Source: Arthrobacter sp. DNA4 (GTDB taxonomy: Bacteria > Actinomycetota > Actinomycetes > Actinomycetales > Micrococcaceae). From it: a stretch of DNA of 64,000 bases. Position numbers and translations under genes: made by a program. A model generated the notes under the pieces. That model was given only the letters and a program-made list of their open reading frames with translations, was not told where the DNA came from and ran no database searches. This document shows positions 55,046 through 63,146 of the stretch, in pieces. Position 1 is the first letter of the stretch, and the number at the start of each line of letters is the position of its first letter. Location: the NCBI RefSeq assembly GCF_024362385.1, contig NZ_CP101466.1:2356001-2420000 (forward strand). Reading direction: 5' to 3'.

Positions 55046-55072
55046 CAACGCACTGCGAAGCTTGGTTGTTCC
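55046..55072 (-). promoter_or_regulatory. Candidate sigma-R/sigma-H promoter of rbpA
   Basis: Read on the minus strand: GGAAC at 55072-55068, an 18-base spacer, then GTTG at 55049-55046. That is the consensus and spacing of SigR (Streptomyces) or SigH (Mycobacterium) thiol-oxidative stress promoters. rbpA is a known SigR target in Streptomyces. Confidence 0.6.
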
Positions 55073-55133
55073 AGCTGGTAGTCTCCTGCCGGACAAATAC
55101 CCAATTATACGTTGGTTATCACTGTTGGAACAA

Positions 55134-55174
55134 AACGGGGAGGGTTTGGCGTCAACCGCCAGGCCCTCCCCGTT
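55134..55174 (-). terminator. Hairpin terminator after the SPFH gene
   Basis: 18-base arms (55134-55151 and 55157-55174) pair with two G-U wobbles around a short loop, 12 bases beyond the stop at 55187 and followed on the minus strand by TTTGTTCC. Confidence 0.75.
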
Positions 55175-55186
55175 CTCCCGTTCAGC

Positions 55187-56134
55187 TTATGGCTGGGCGC
55201 GTTCGGTGGGTGCGTCCTGGAAGAGCGGCCCGCTTACTGTGCCTTCAGCGTTGGTGCCTCCGAGGGCGTTGCCAATGCCCTTCAGGGCTTCCCCGACTTC
55301 GCTCGGGATGATCCACAGCTTGTTGGCGGAGCCTTCGGCGAGCTTGGGCAGCGTCTGCAGGTACTGGTAGGCCAGCAGTTTCTGGTCCGGGTTTCCCTTG
55401 TGGATGGCGTCGAAGACCTTCTGGATGGCCTGCGACTCGCCGTCCGCGCGAAGGATGGCAGCCTTGGCTTCGCCCTCTGCGGCCAGGATGGACGCCTGGC
55501 GCTGGCCCTCGGCGGTGAGGATGGCCGACTGCTTGGTGCCTTCGGCCGTGAGGATTGCTGCGCGCCGGTCGCGTTCGGCACGCATCTGCTTCTCCATGGA
55601 ATCCTGGATGGAGTGGGGCGGATCGATGGCCTTCAGTTCCACCCGTGAAACGCGGATGCCCCAGCGGCCTGTGGCCTCATCCAGGACGCCGCGCAGCTGT
55701 CCGTTGATCTGGTCCCGCGACGTGAGGGCTTCCTCCAGGTTGAGGCCACCCACCACGTTGCGCAGGGTGGTGGTGGTGAGCTGTTCCACGGCCTGGATGT
55801 AGTTGGCGATTTCATACGTGGCCGCCCGCGGGTCGGTCACCTGGAAATAGACCACCGTGTCGATGGACACCACCAGGTTGTCCTCGGTGATGACGGGCTG
55901 GGGTGGAAAGGACACCACTTGTTCACGCAGGTCCAGCAGCGGCAGGAGCCGGTCCACAAAAGGAATCAGGATGGTCAGGCCCGGATTGAGCGTCCGCTGG
56001 TACTTGCCGAGCCGTTCAACAACGCCGGCGCGGGCCTGCGGAATGATCCGGACGGACCGGACCAAAACTATGATGACAAAGACGATCAGAACCACCAGCA
56101 CAATGGCCAGTGCGGTTCCGCCTGCGTTTTCCAT
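55187..56134 (-). CDS. SPFH/Band 7 domain membrane protein (stomatin/QmcA-like)
   Basis: 315 residues: one N-terminal membrane helix (ALAIVLVVLIVFVIIVLVRSV), then the SPFH domain (QARAGVVERLGKYQRTLNPGLTILIPFVDRL, TEDNLVVSIDTVVYFQVTDP), then an Ala/Glu-rich coiled coil with short repeats (GTKQSAILTAEGQRQASILAAEGEA in parts). Stomatin-type scaffolds organise membrane microdomains. It starts 22 bases after the NfeD gene stop with AAGGAG before its ATG, so the two form an operon. Confidence 0.93.
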   Translation of the reverse strand: MENAGGTALAIVLVVLIVFVIIVLVRSVRIIPQARAGVVERLGKYQRTLNPGLTILIPFVDRLLPLLDLREQVVSFPPQPVITEDNLVVSIDTVVYFQVTDPRAATYEIANYIQAVEQLTTTTLRNVVGGLNLEEALTSRDQINGQLRGVLDEATGRWGIRVSRVELKAIDPPHSIQDSMEKQMRAERDRRAAILTAEGTKQSAILTAEGQRQASILAAEGEAKAAILRADGESQAIQKVFDAIHKGNPDQKLLAYQYLQTLPKLAEGSANKLWIIPSEVGEALKGIGNALGGTNAEGTVSGPLFQDAPTERAQP

Positions 56135-56156
56135 ACAACTCCTTGTTCCCCAATTG

Positions 56157-56630
56157 TCAGGCTGTATCAGGCCCGGTGGCCGCCGTGGGCGGTACCGAAA
56201 CCACTGCTGTTGCGCCGTCGATGGCCGCTACGACCACCGTCTGGCCTGCGGGAAGCACTCCCGCAGCGGAGCGCGCACTCCATATATCGCCGCCGATTTT
56301 CACGAGGCCGCCGTCGGACGTCACGGCCTCCATCACCACGGTAAGCTCACCGATCAGCCGGTCCACGTTGGTCCGCTGCTCCGAGGGGCCCTTCTTCAGG
56401 TGGGACAGTGCCACGGGCCGGACAAAGGCCACCATGAGCAGCGACACGATGCAGAAGATGACTACCTGGAGCCAGGGCTCGGCGCCTGCGAAATCGGCTA
56501 CCAGTGCGGCGAGCGATCCGCCGCCAAGCATGATGAAAAACAGGTCAAGGGTGATCATCTCGATCACTGCAAACGCCAGGAAAGCCGTGAGCCACAACGC
56601 CCACCAGTTTTCCCCAAGCCATTCGAACAT
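56157..56630 (-). CDS. NfeD family membrane protein
   Basis: 157 residues: membrane helices (WALWLTAFLAFAVIEMITLDLFFIMLGGG, VVIFCIVSLLMVAFV in part) followed by the C-terminal OB-fold NfeD domain (RLIGELTVVMEAVTSDGGLVKIGGDIWSARS). NfeD proteins pair with SPFH/stomatin proteins, as here with the next gene. ATG 56630 (MFEWLGENWW) is preferred over ATG 56651 because of the GGGGGAAG upstream. Confidence 0.9.
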   Translation of the reverse strand: MFEWLGENWWALWLTAFLAFAVIEMITLDLFFIMLGGGSLAALVADFAGAEPWLQVVIFCIVSLLMVAFVRPVALSHLKKGPSEQRTNVDRLIGELTVVMEAVTSDGGLVKIGGDIWSARSAAGVLPAGQTVVVAAIDGATAVVSVPPTAATGPDTA

Positions 56631-56759
56631 TCCTGCTTCCCCCTTCGTCACGGGGGAGCCGCGTCCGCGGACCCGCCAGCAACTGTCTTTTCATCCTAGT
56701 CCGCGGACCTGGCCTGTGTGCCGGTTCACAGCGGGTGCCGGGGGATAGTGGCCAAGTCG

Positions 56760-57641
56760 TTACGGGGCACCGTGGGCAGCAGGCCGAAACACGGAAAGCC
56801 TGAATTTTGCGTCGGCTTCCACCGGTTCCGGGGAGTCTTCGAGGCGGGCGGCGATCTGGTCCCGGTCCAGGTGGTGGCCCGCCGGTCCCATGAACGCCAG
56901 GTCCGCGGCGGCCGCGCGGCCCAGCTTGAGCGGTATGTCTACGTCAAGGGTCTTTTCGGGCTCGAAGTGCCCGGCCATCGCCTCCGCCAGCCGCTCATCC
57001 TTGCCCTCTTCAATGCCAAGCATTCCGGTCACGGCCGCGATGCCCGCCAGGTGTCCGGGCCGCGGCGTCACCACTGCCAGCACGCCCTCCGGGCACAGGA
57101 CCCGGGCGAACTCGGCGGGGTTCCGCGGTGCGAAGACCACGGTGACCGCGTCCACCGAGTTGTCCCCCACCGGCAGCGGCCGCCAGATGTCCCAGACCAG
57201 GTTCACGGCTTCCGGGTTGAGGCGGGCAGCCCGCCGGAGCGCGAATTTCGAGATGTCCAGGCCAATGGCGGACGCCTGCCGCCCCCCGGCAGCTGCAGCA
57301 TCGAGGATCGCACGCAGATAGTGTCCGGTCCCCGTTCCCGAGTCCAGCACCACCGCGCCTTCCGGCCGCAGGACGGGTACGACGGCGGAGGCCAGGGCCT
57401 GCTGCAGCGGCCCGTAGTGCCCGTTCCCCAGGAAGGCGTACCGTGACGCCACCATCGCGGCGCTGTCCGGTTCAAAGGGTGTGCCTTTGCCTACCAGCAG
57501 GTTGAAGTAGCCCTGGCGGGCGGCGTCGAAGCTGTGCCCGGACGGGCACACCAGGCGCGGCTGGCGCGTTGCCTCCGCTTCCAGGTACTCCAGCGGATGT
57601 GAGCAGACGGGGCACAGGAGGGGAAGGTCCGCGGAAGGCAT
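56760..57641 (-). CDS. Putative rRNA (guanine-N1)-methyltransferase (RlmA type)
   Basis: 293 residues. An N-terminal zinc ribbon (CPVC...CPSGH, about residues 10-31) is followed by DAARQGYFNLLVGK, the RlmA/TlrB/RrmA signature, and a class I methyltransferase core with VVLDSGTGTGHYL and IGLDISKFALRRAA. The family methylates G745 or G748 of 23S rRNA. In some actinobacteria a member confers tylosin resistance (TlrB). Motif I here reads DSGTGTGHY instead of the more usual DxGCGEGYY. Confidence 0.9.
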   Translation of the reverse strand: MPSADLPLLCPVCSHPLEYLEAEATRQPRLVCPSGHSFDAARQGYFNLLVGKGTPFEPDSAAMVASRYAFLGNGHYGPLQQALASAVVPVLRPEGAVVLDSGTGTGHYLRAILDAAAAGGRQASAIGLDISKFALRRAARLNPEAVNLVWDIWRPLPVGDNSVDAVTVVFAPRNPAEFARVLCPEGVLAVVTPRPGHLAGIAAVTGMLGIEEGKDERLAEAMAGHFEPEKTLDVDIPLKLGRAAAADLAFMGPAGHHLDRDQIAARLEDSPEPVEADAKFRLSVFRPAAHGAP

Positions 57642-57648
57642 GGGAACC

Positions 57649-57654
57649 AGTTTA
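57649..57654 (-). promoter_or_regulatory. -10 box (TAAACT) for leaderless rRNA methyltransferase gene
   Basis: TAAACT is 7 bases before the ATG at 57641, with no ribosome binding site. Confidence 0.5.
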
Positions 57655-57710
57655 GGGCGGGCTGGGCATTCAGCCCCGCCGGCCCTGCATGCGGAGGGAA
57701 GCGGTGACTG

Positions 57711-58391
57711 TCAGCCGAGGGAGATCCCCGCAGGCCCGTCGTCGAAACCCAGCCCTTCCCGCGCCTTGTCAATGCCCGCCTCTGCCCAGTGCGCTGCGTA
57801 TTCGGCGTTGCTGCTCAAAGATCGAAGCTGGGCGCGGTCTATGTACAGGATGCCGTCGAGGTGGTCCGTCTCATGCTGCACGATACGCGCCTGCCAGCCG
57901 GAGAACTCACGCCGCTCCGCCGCGCCGTCGGGCGTAACGTACTCCAGCAGCACGGCCTCGGGACGCGCCACCACCGCCTGCAGCCCGTTGAGGGAAAGAC
58001 AGCCCTCGTAGAACGACGCGTGTTCCTGCCCAAGCGGCGTGTAGCGGGGGTTGAGGATGGCCAGGAAATCCAGCGGGCTCCGGTTGCGCAGGGCAGCGGC
58101 AGCGGGATCGATGTCGAACTGGTCCTCCAGGACGGCGAGCCGCAGGGGGATGCCCAGCTGCGGCGCGGCGAGACCCACGCCGGGGGCTTCGTGCATGACC
58201 TGGCGCATGATCCCGATCAGGCGGCCCAGCTGGTCCTCTGACAGCTGGCCGTCGAAGTCCGCGGCGCGCTGGCGGAGCGCCGGGTGTCCGGCCTGGACGA
58301 TGGGCGGGAGCGATCCGGCGGACAGGATCCGCTCAACAAGCTCACGGATCTGGCCGGCGCCGGCGGTGGTCGGGGGAACAGTCTGGGTCAT
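57711..58391 (-). CDS. def: Peptide deformylase
   Basis: 226 residues. It removes the formyl group from nascent proteins. The three motifs are complete: GVGLAAPQLG (motif 1), EGCLS (motif 2, metal Cys) and QHETDHLDG (motif 3, two His and catalytic Glu). It carries N- and C-terminal extensions relative to the E. coli enzyme (about 170 residues), typical of actinobacterial members. No fmt gene is nearby. Confidence 0.95.
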   Translation of the reverse strand: MTQTVPPTTAGAGQIRELVERILSAGSLPPIVQAGHPALRQRAADFDGQLSEDQLGRLIGIMRQVMHEAPGVGLAAPQLGIPLRLAVLEDQFDIDPAAAALRNRSPLDFLAILNPRYTPLGQEHASFYEGCLSLNGLQAVVARPEAVLLEYVTPDGAAERREFSGWQARIVQHETDHLDGILYIDRAQLRSLSSNAEYAAHWAEAGIDKAREGLGFDDGPAGISLG

Positions 58392-58397
58392 GGGGAC

Positions 58398-58403
58398 AGC
58401 CTA
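58398..58403 (-). promoter_or_regulatory. -10 box (TAGGCT) for leaderless def
   Basis: TAGGCT is 6 bases before the ATG at 58391. Confidence 0.5.
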
Positions 58404-58431
58404 CTGGCGGACGGCGTGCGGGGACGTTGGG

Positions 58432-58437
58432 TAGGGT
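58432..58437 (+). promoter_or_regulatory. -10 box (TAGGGT) for leaderless NTF2-like gene
   Basis: TAGGGT is 7 bases before the ATG at 58445. Together with the box at 58398-58403 it forms a divergent leaderless pair. Confidence 0.5.
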
Positions 58438-58444
58438 CTACTGC

Positions 58445-58858
58445 ATGGCTGAAGATCCCCTCCCTGCAGCGTCGCCGCTGGAACACGTCCTTGAATTCAT
58501 CCGGGTCCTTGAAGCGGGCGGCGGGGCGGCGGACATCCGGCCGTTCCTCTCTGAACAGTTCGTGCTGACGGAGGCACCGCACCTGTTGGCCCCGGAAGGC
58601 TCCACGCGGACGCTGGCGGCGGTGCTTGCCGGCGCTGACCAGAGCCGCGACGTCGTGAGGGACCAGCAGTTCACTGTCCGGCGGACCACGTGTGAAGGCG
58701 GCAGGGTGGCGGTCGAGGCGGATTGGTCTGCCACGGTGCTGATGGATCTGCGGTATTGGGACCGCGGCGAAACAATCCGGGCCAGGACCTCGTCCGTCTT
58801 TGAGGTCAGCAACGGCGTGATCGTAAGCCAGGACAGCTACGACTGCTACTTCCGGTAA
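58445..58858 (+). CDS. NTF2-like (SnoaL-type) small protein
   Basis: 137 residues with a helix-rich N-terminus (LEHVLEFIRVLEAGGGAADI) and a curved beta-sheet region (DQQFTVRRTTCEGGRVAVEADWSATV, RTSSVFEVSNGVIVSQDSYDCYF). This is the NTF2/SnoaL cone fold used by isomerases, cyclases and ligand-binding proteins. Function cannot be narrowed. Confidence 0.8.
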   Translation: MAEDPLPAASPLEHVLEFIRVLEAGGGAADIRPFLSEQFVLTEAPHLLAPEGSTRTLAAVLAGADQSRDVVRDQQFTVRRTTCEGGRVAVEADWSATVLMDLRYWDRGETIRARTSSVFEVSNGVIVSQDSYDCYFR

Positions 58859-58885
58859 CCCGGCAACCGGCCTGTGGTGCGGCGG

Positions 58886-60037
58886 CTAGTTCATGGTGAA
58901 ACGCCTGGCGGCCCACTGGTTCACCGCCGGAATAGCGGCAGCCGCGGCAACGCCGGCGGTACGGATCCGCAGGAGCGGGCCCGGCAGCGGCCTGCCCAGC
59001 ATCATGTTGATTTCGGCCTGCCGGCGGGCCAGGACGGCAGCCTGCCGCCTGCTCTGATCGAATTGCCTGAGTTGAGCGCCCGTGGGTTCCCCAGCCAGTG
59101 CCGCGCACGCCACCGGCACCAGGTCCCGGGCGCCCAGCCAACCGAGGTTCATGCCCTGGCCACCAATGGGGCTGATCTCGTGGGCGGCATCACCGAGCAG
59201 CACCGTCCGTCCGGCGACCGTCCTTTGGGCGATCCCGGACTGCACATTGAAGGCGCTGAGCATGGAGTTCGTGGACGGATTCGGGCGAATCCCGGTCCTC
59301 CGGTGCACCAGCTCCGCGAGATGGCCGGACCCTGCCGCCGGTCCGGCCGGCGCGCCCAGCCGCACCACCCAGCGCCGGACGCCGCCGGGCAGCGGGAACG
59401 ACTCAACGATTCCGTCCGGCTCCAGGAACAGGACGGCTTTGTCCCCGAAGTCCGTGCCGTCGTCGAAATCCCCCATGAGGTAGTGGTCGGGGTACGTTTT
59501 CCGGACCACCGGGACCCCGAGCGCATCCCGCAGCCGTGACCGGGCACCGTCGGCCAGGACCAGCAAAGCCCCCGTCGCACTGCCGCCGGGACGCGCGGCA
59601 CCCGCGCCGGCATCCACCGCGACGGTGACCTTGCCGCCGTCGTCCCTGACGCCGGTGACGTTCGCACCCCTGACAATTGCCCCGGGGTCCAGAGCGAGGA
59701 CGCGCTCTTCCAGGAGCTGCTCCGTCCTGTACTGCGGGAGTGCCAGCACGAACGGAAAGTCCCTGGAGACGTCGTCGAACGCCATGGTGCCCACCGTCTT
59801 CCCGCGGCTGACCGCCATGCCGGACCGGATGCGGACACCCTCCTCCACCATGGCAGAGGCCACATGCACCGCGGCCAGTGCCTCCAGGGCCGGCGGGTGG
59901 ATGCCGATGGCCCGGGTATGCCGGTTCCGCGACTGCCGTTGCTCAAAGACCCTTACCGAAACGCCTTCCTGCAGCAGGGCGGCCGCCAGGTAGAGGCCAA
60001 CGGGACCACCGCCGGCGATCAGGACATCGGCATCCAT
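58886..60037 (-). CDS. Class A flavin monooxygenase of the polyketide operon (UbiH/PHBH type)
   Basis: 383 residues: N-terminal FAD motif DVLIAGGGPVGLYLAAALLQEG (GxGxxG), a central DG-type motif (VLADGARSRLRDALG), and LLGDAAHEISPIGGQGMNLG with the GD motif. It probably hydroxylates the aromatic product of the adjacent type III polyketide synthase and methyltransferase. It starts one base after the methyltransferase stop, so the three genes are translated together. A quinone or hydroxylated resorcinol product is inferred. Confidence 0.9.
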   Translation of the reverse strand: MDADVLIAGGGPVGLYLAAALLQEGVSVRVFEQRQSRNRHTRAIGIHPPALEALAAVHVASAMVEEGVRIRSGMAVSRGKTVGTMAFDDVSRDFPFVLALPQYRTEQLLEERVLALDPGAIVRGANVTGVRDDGGKVTVAVDAGAGAARPGGSATGALLVLADGARSRLRDALGVPVVRKTYPDHYLMGDFDDGTDFGDKAVLFLEPDGIVESFPLPGGVRRWVVRLGAPAGPAAGSGHLAELVHRRTGIRPNPSTNSMLSAFNVQSGIAQRTVAGRTVLLGDAAHEISPIGGQGMNLGWLGARDLVPVACAALAGEPTGAQLRQFDQSRRQAAVLARRQAEINMMLGRPLPGPLLRIRTAGVAAAAAIPAVNQWAARRFTMN

Positions 60038-60038
60038 C

Positions 60039-60734
60039 TCAGCCCTTCCGGTAGGCCAGGACCTGGTGGAAGACCGACGAGTGCTCCACGGACCAGCCCG
60101 GGGGAGCGGCTGCGGCAAGCTCGGCACGCGTGTAGCTGCGGCGAATGGACGTAAGCCCGTCTTCCCGGATGAAGGACCTCCGGAACGGCAGCGCGGCCAC
60201 ACCGAAGAGGGAGAATGCGATGGTGCTGCGGATGAGATCGTTGTGCAGCGCCTTCTGGCCGGCGAGGATTTCCGAGTCTGCCAGCAGTTGCTTGAGCTCT
60301 CCCGACTGGAGATGGTGCAGCACGTGGTTGGAGATCACGACGTCGAACCTGGCACCTTCGCGGACCAGGTCACCGCTGTGCGCCTGGCGGAATTCGACGC
60401 CGGGCATGGGGGAGCGCCGGCTGGCGAAGGCGGCAGCTCGGGGATCCGGATCGATGCCGGTCACGTAAATGGACGTGCCGTCCCGGTGTGCCCAGCGGGC
60501 CAGCATTATGGCGAGGTCACCACCGCCGGACCCGATGTCCAGCACGGTTACGGGGCTGCGGTCCGGTTTGACGATGGCGCGAAGCTCCCTGTTATAAAGG
60601 CCCCGCCAGCCGGACAGTGCCCGGTTGATGACCCAAAACTGCCGGTAGGTATTGTCCAGGAGCTTTTCATCGCAGTCCGCGCGGTCCATCTGCTCGATGT
60701 CCCCGGCGGCGCGCGTTCGCAGCAGAATCCCCAT
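60039..60734 (-). CDS. Class I SAM-dependent methyltransferase of the polyketide operon
   Basis: 231 residues. SAM-binding motif VLDIGSGGGDLAIMLARWA (about residue 60-78) and a post-I acidic residue in VTGIDPDPRAAAFA, then DVVISNHVLHHL. It resembles UbiE/menaquinone-type C- or O-methyltransferases. Preceded by the polyketide synthase gene 15 bases upstream. Likely O- or C-methylates the polyketide product. Confidence 0.88.
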   Translation of the reverse strand: MGILLRTRAAGDIEQMDRADCDEKLLDNTYRQFWVINRALSGWRGLYNRELRAIVKPDRSPVTVLDIGSGGGDLAIMLARWAHRDGTSIYVTGIDPDPRAAAFASRRSPMPGVEFRQAHSGDLVREGARFDVVISNHVLHHLQSGELKQLLADSEILAGQKALHNDLIRSTIAFSLFGVAALPFRRSFIREDGLTSIRRSYTRAELAAAAPPGWSVEHSSVFHQVLAYRKG

Positions 60735-60749
60735 GCCCTGGCGTCCCAG

Positions 60750-61991
60750 TCAGGCCACAGGTGCTTCTGCGGGCGTCCGGTCCTGCCGGGCCTCCAAAGC
60801 AGACCCGGCAGCGTTGTCCTGCCGCGCGGGGTCCTGGGTTGCGGTGATGGACTGCCGGAGCTTAGTGAACAGCCCCGTTTCCACGGTCAGTCCCGGGCCG
60901 AAGGCCATGGAACAAATACGCCCGCCACCATTGGAATCCCCGGGCAGCAGCGGCTGTTCCAGGATGTACTTGAGGACGAAGAGCACCGTGGCACTGCTCA
61001 TGTTGCCGTAGTTCCGGAGAATGTCCCGGGCCGGAACCAGTTGCGCGTCGCTGAGGCCAAGCCGGGACTGGACCTTGTCCAGGATGCTGCGGCCACCGGG
61101 ATGGATGGCCCAGTGGGGGATCGCGGTGTAGGGGAGTGCCGCCAATTCCGGGTCCTTTGCCAGCAGGGGCTGCAGGGCACCCACGATGTGGTCATCGATG
61201 ATGTGGGGCACATAGTTGCCCAGGACCATCTCGAACCCGTGATCGCCGATGTTCCATGCCATGGAGTCTTCACCGACCGGGGTGAGGACTGTTTCGAAGT
61301 GGTCCAGCTTCAACAGCGCGGCTTCTTCGGCGCCGGGCCGTGCGGTCACGACGGCGGCAGCGGCGCCATCGGCGAAAAGGGCCGAACCCATGATGGTGTC
61401 CGGATCATTCGACGTGCGTACGTGCAGGGAGCAGAGTTCGGCGCAGACCACCAGGACCACCGCCTGCGGGTCGGATTCACAGAACAACTTCGCTGCGCGG
61501 AGCGCCGGAAACGCCGCGTAGCAGCCCATGAAGCCCAGGTGATACCGCTGGACGGAAGGACTAAGCCCGAGCTCGCGGACCACCTTATAGTCGGGGCCCG
61601 GATTGAAAAAGCCCGTGCACGACACCGTCACAAGGTGAGTTATGTCAAGTAAATCCAGTTCGGGCGCCGCCTTCATGGCAGCGCGGGCAGCCTCCACGAA
61701 CAGCTTGGTGGCTTCCCGGGCAAAGATATCGTTACGGACCTTGGTGCTGGGGTTCAGCAGGAGTCCGGTGTCAGGGTCATAGAACTGCGGGCTTTCCGAG
61801 CGTGACGTGTTGGTCAGTTCGCTCACTGCCGTGAATCTGGTCTCAATGGCTGCGCCGTCAAAGCAGGTGGTGACCAGGCGCGAACCGAGCCGGGAAAGAC
61901 CCGGCTGCGCGGCGAATACATCGCGGGCTTCGGACTGGATCAGTTTTGTCGTCGGAACTGCAGTTTCAAGTGAACGCACGTAGACCGTCAT
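60750..61991 (-). CDS. Type III polyketide synthase (chalcone/stilbene synthase-like)
   Basis: 413 residues from ATG 61991 (an in-frame GTG lies at 61994). Catalytic triad: Cys157 in LGFMGCYAAF, His297 in PHWAIHPGG and Asn330 in NYGNMSSAT, so the enzyme is complete. It condenses malonyl-CoA onto an acyl starter to give resorcinols or pyrones. The synthase, methyltransferase and flavin monooxygenase operon resembles the logic of the Streptomyces srs phenolic-lipid cluster, though its methyltransferase is of a different family. An inverted repeat covers the start (61992-62009). Confidence 0.94.
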   Translation of the reverse strand: MTVYVRSLETAVPTTKLIQSEARDVFAAQPGLSRLGSRLVTTCFDGAAIETRFTAVSELTNTSRSESPQFYDPDTGLLLNPSTKVRNDIFAREATKLFVEAARAAMKAAPELDLLDITHLVTVSCTGFFNPGPDYKVVRELGLSPSVQRYHLGFMGCYAAFPALRAAKLFCESDPQAVVLVVCAELCSLHVRTSNDPDTIMGSALFADGAAAAVVTARPGAEEAALLKLDHFETVLTPVGEDSMAWNIGDHGFEMVLGNYVPHIIDDHIVGALQPLLAKDPELAALPYTAIPHWAIHPGGRSILDKVQSRLGLSDAQLVPARDILRNYGNMSSATVLFVLKYILEQPLLPGDSNGGGRICSMAFGPGLTVETGLFTKLRQSITATQDPARQDNAAGSALEARQDRTPAEAPVA

Positions 61992-62009
61992 CACGTCATT
62001 CTTGACGTG
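61992..62009. promoter_or_regulatory. Inverted repeat at the polyketide synthase start
   Basis: CACGTCA (61992-61998) and TGACGTG (62003-62009) are exact reverse complements with a 4-base spacer. They immediately precede the start codon at 61991. It could be an operator controlling the polyketide operon, or an element of the mRNA leader. Confidence 0.45.
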
Positions 62010-62354
62010 CGCTTTGATAAAGACAATGGGCCCGGTGGTTTGAACAGCGGTTTCGCCACGTAATTGTCCTGGGATGCAGGCGTAACTGTCCCGAACTGCA
62101 GGGCGTAGATGGCATACGTCCTGCCCCGCTCGGGAACTCTTTCCATTGCGCCGATAATCTACATTATGTCAAGTGATGTTCCGAAGACCCTGGAAGGGAG
62201 CCATTACGACCCGATCCCCCGACCGCCGGATACGATGCGTGCAGCAATGGCCCCGAACCAAACGCTCCTGTTCCTGGCCTTGATTCCTGACGGCAGCGCA
62301 GTCATTGCTGCTGGAAAGGAGGCCGCCATGCCTTGGCAGGAGACCTCATGGTGG
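62010..62354. other. Gene-poor 345-bp stretch upstream of the polyketide operon
   Basis: No supported gene was found. It must hold the minus-strand polyketide promoter. An open frame on the plus strand from 62109 or 62167 to 62492 was judged spurious because it runs antisense through the small gene at 62355-62504. Confidence 0.5.
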
Positions 62355-62504
62355 TCAATGACGCCTTTGCATCGACGCGCCGACGACAGCTCCGACTCCG
62401 AGCCCCAGCGCAAAGCCCCAGAACGGTGTGTGGAAAATCGCCAGCCCCAGGCTGATTCCCAAGGCGGCGCCCACCAGGCTGCAAATCCATAAGGCTTTGT
62501 TCAC
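62355..62504 (-). CDS. 49-residue glycine-rich membrane protein
   Basis: GTG 62504 is preceded by GGAGAG and encodes 49 residues: KALWICSLVGAALGISLGLA, a short loop, then FAGLGVGAVV-type glycine-rich helix, ending MQRRH. Two short Gly-zipper membrane helices (about residues 4-23 and 28-43) end in a basic tail. It falls below common ORF length cut-offs, and the plus-strand frame overlapping it is not credible. No family recognised. Confidence 0.65.
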   Translation of the reverse strand: MNKALWICSLVGAALGISLGLAIFHTPFWGFALGLGVGAVVGASMQRRH

Positions 62505-62773
62505 GATCTCTCCGTTATGACCGGGGTGGGCTCAACTACTGCAGCGACCTTACTTCATCCCTATCCGCCACGTGACCAAAAACGGGGAGATCCACATCGA
62601 AGTTGGGTAGCTCCCACCCATGCGCCAACGGCCTTGCGCGTCTTAACCTTTTGGACATGGCGGCAGGCCCACCCGGTCCGTCGCGGGCGCACGATGGGGC
62701 GGTCCCTGGATCCTCCTTTGGTCATGCAGACGGCGGCGGCGCCCGGTACTCCTTTTACTTCCCAGGACACCCC

Positions 62774-63070
62774 ATGCGCGAACTCCCCCGCCCCCACACC
62801 TGCCCGCATTCCACGGTCACCTGCCCGGCTTGCCGTTCCGAGATGCGCGACGAAGCCCTGCGGCAGGCTCCCGGCAGACCCATTATTCTGCTGCGCCCCG
62901 CACCCGTCACGGTGCGTTCCATGCCGGCAAACGCTTTGGCCTATACCGTGACCGATGTCCTCATTGAGTGGGACGCGGAATCGGATTACCACCTGCGGTG
63001 GGAGGCAAGTTGGCTTGTCCACCGGGTGCAGGCGGCACCCGACGACAGCCACCTCCAGGAAGCAGTCTGA
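62774..63070 (+). CDS. Hypothetical protein with Cys-rich N-terminus
   Basis: 98 residues from ATG 62774, with AGGA upstream. The N-terminus holds HTCPHSTVTCPACRSEM, a possible zinc knuckle; the C-terminus reads ALAYTVTDVLIEWDAESDYHLRWEASWLVHRVQ, which looks like a small folded beta domain. The longer frame from 62603 adds an unlikely Gly/Ala/Pro-rich stretch. No family recognised. Confidence 0.5.
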   Translation: MRELPRPHTCPHSTVTCPACRSEMRDEALRQAPGRPIILLRPAPVTVRSMPANALAYTVTDVLIEWDAESDYHLRWEASWLVHRVQAAPDDSHLQEAV

Positions 63071-63133
63071 CCGCCCGCTCCCCCGCCGCGGGCACCCGGA
63101 CATCCGCACACGCCCGCCCCCCCCGTCGGCGGC

Positions 63134-63139
63134 TAAGCT
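63134..63139 (+). promoter_or_regulatory. -10 box (TAAGCT) for leaderless DUF3054 gene
   Basis: TAAGCT is 7 bases before the ATG at 63147, with no ribosome binding site. Confidence 0.45.
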
Positions 63140-63146
63140 CGAAGCC

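Noticed and set aside
60066..61652. 528-codon plus-strand frame across the methyltransferase and polyketide synthase
   Set aside because: Antisense to two enzymes with clear motifs.
62109..62492. 127-codon plus-strand frame upstream of the hypothetical gene at 62774
   Set aside because: Runs antisense through the small gene at 62355-62504, has no ribosome binding site, and its tail is low-complexity polar sequence.
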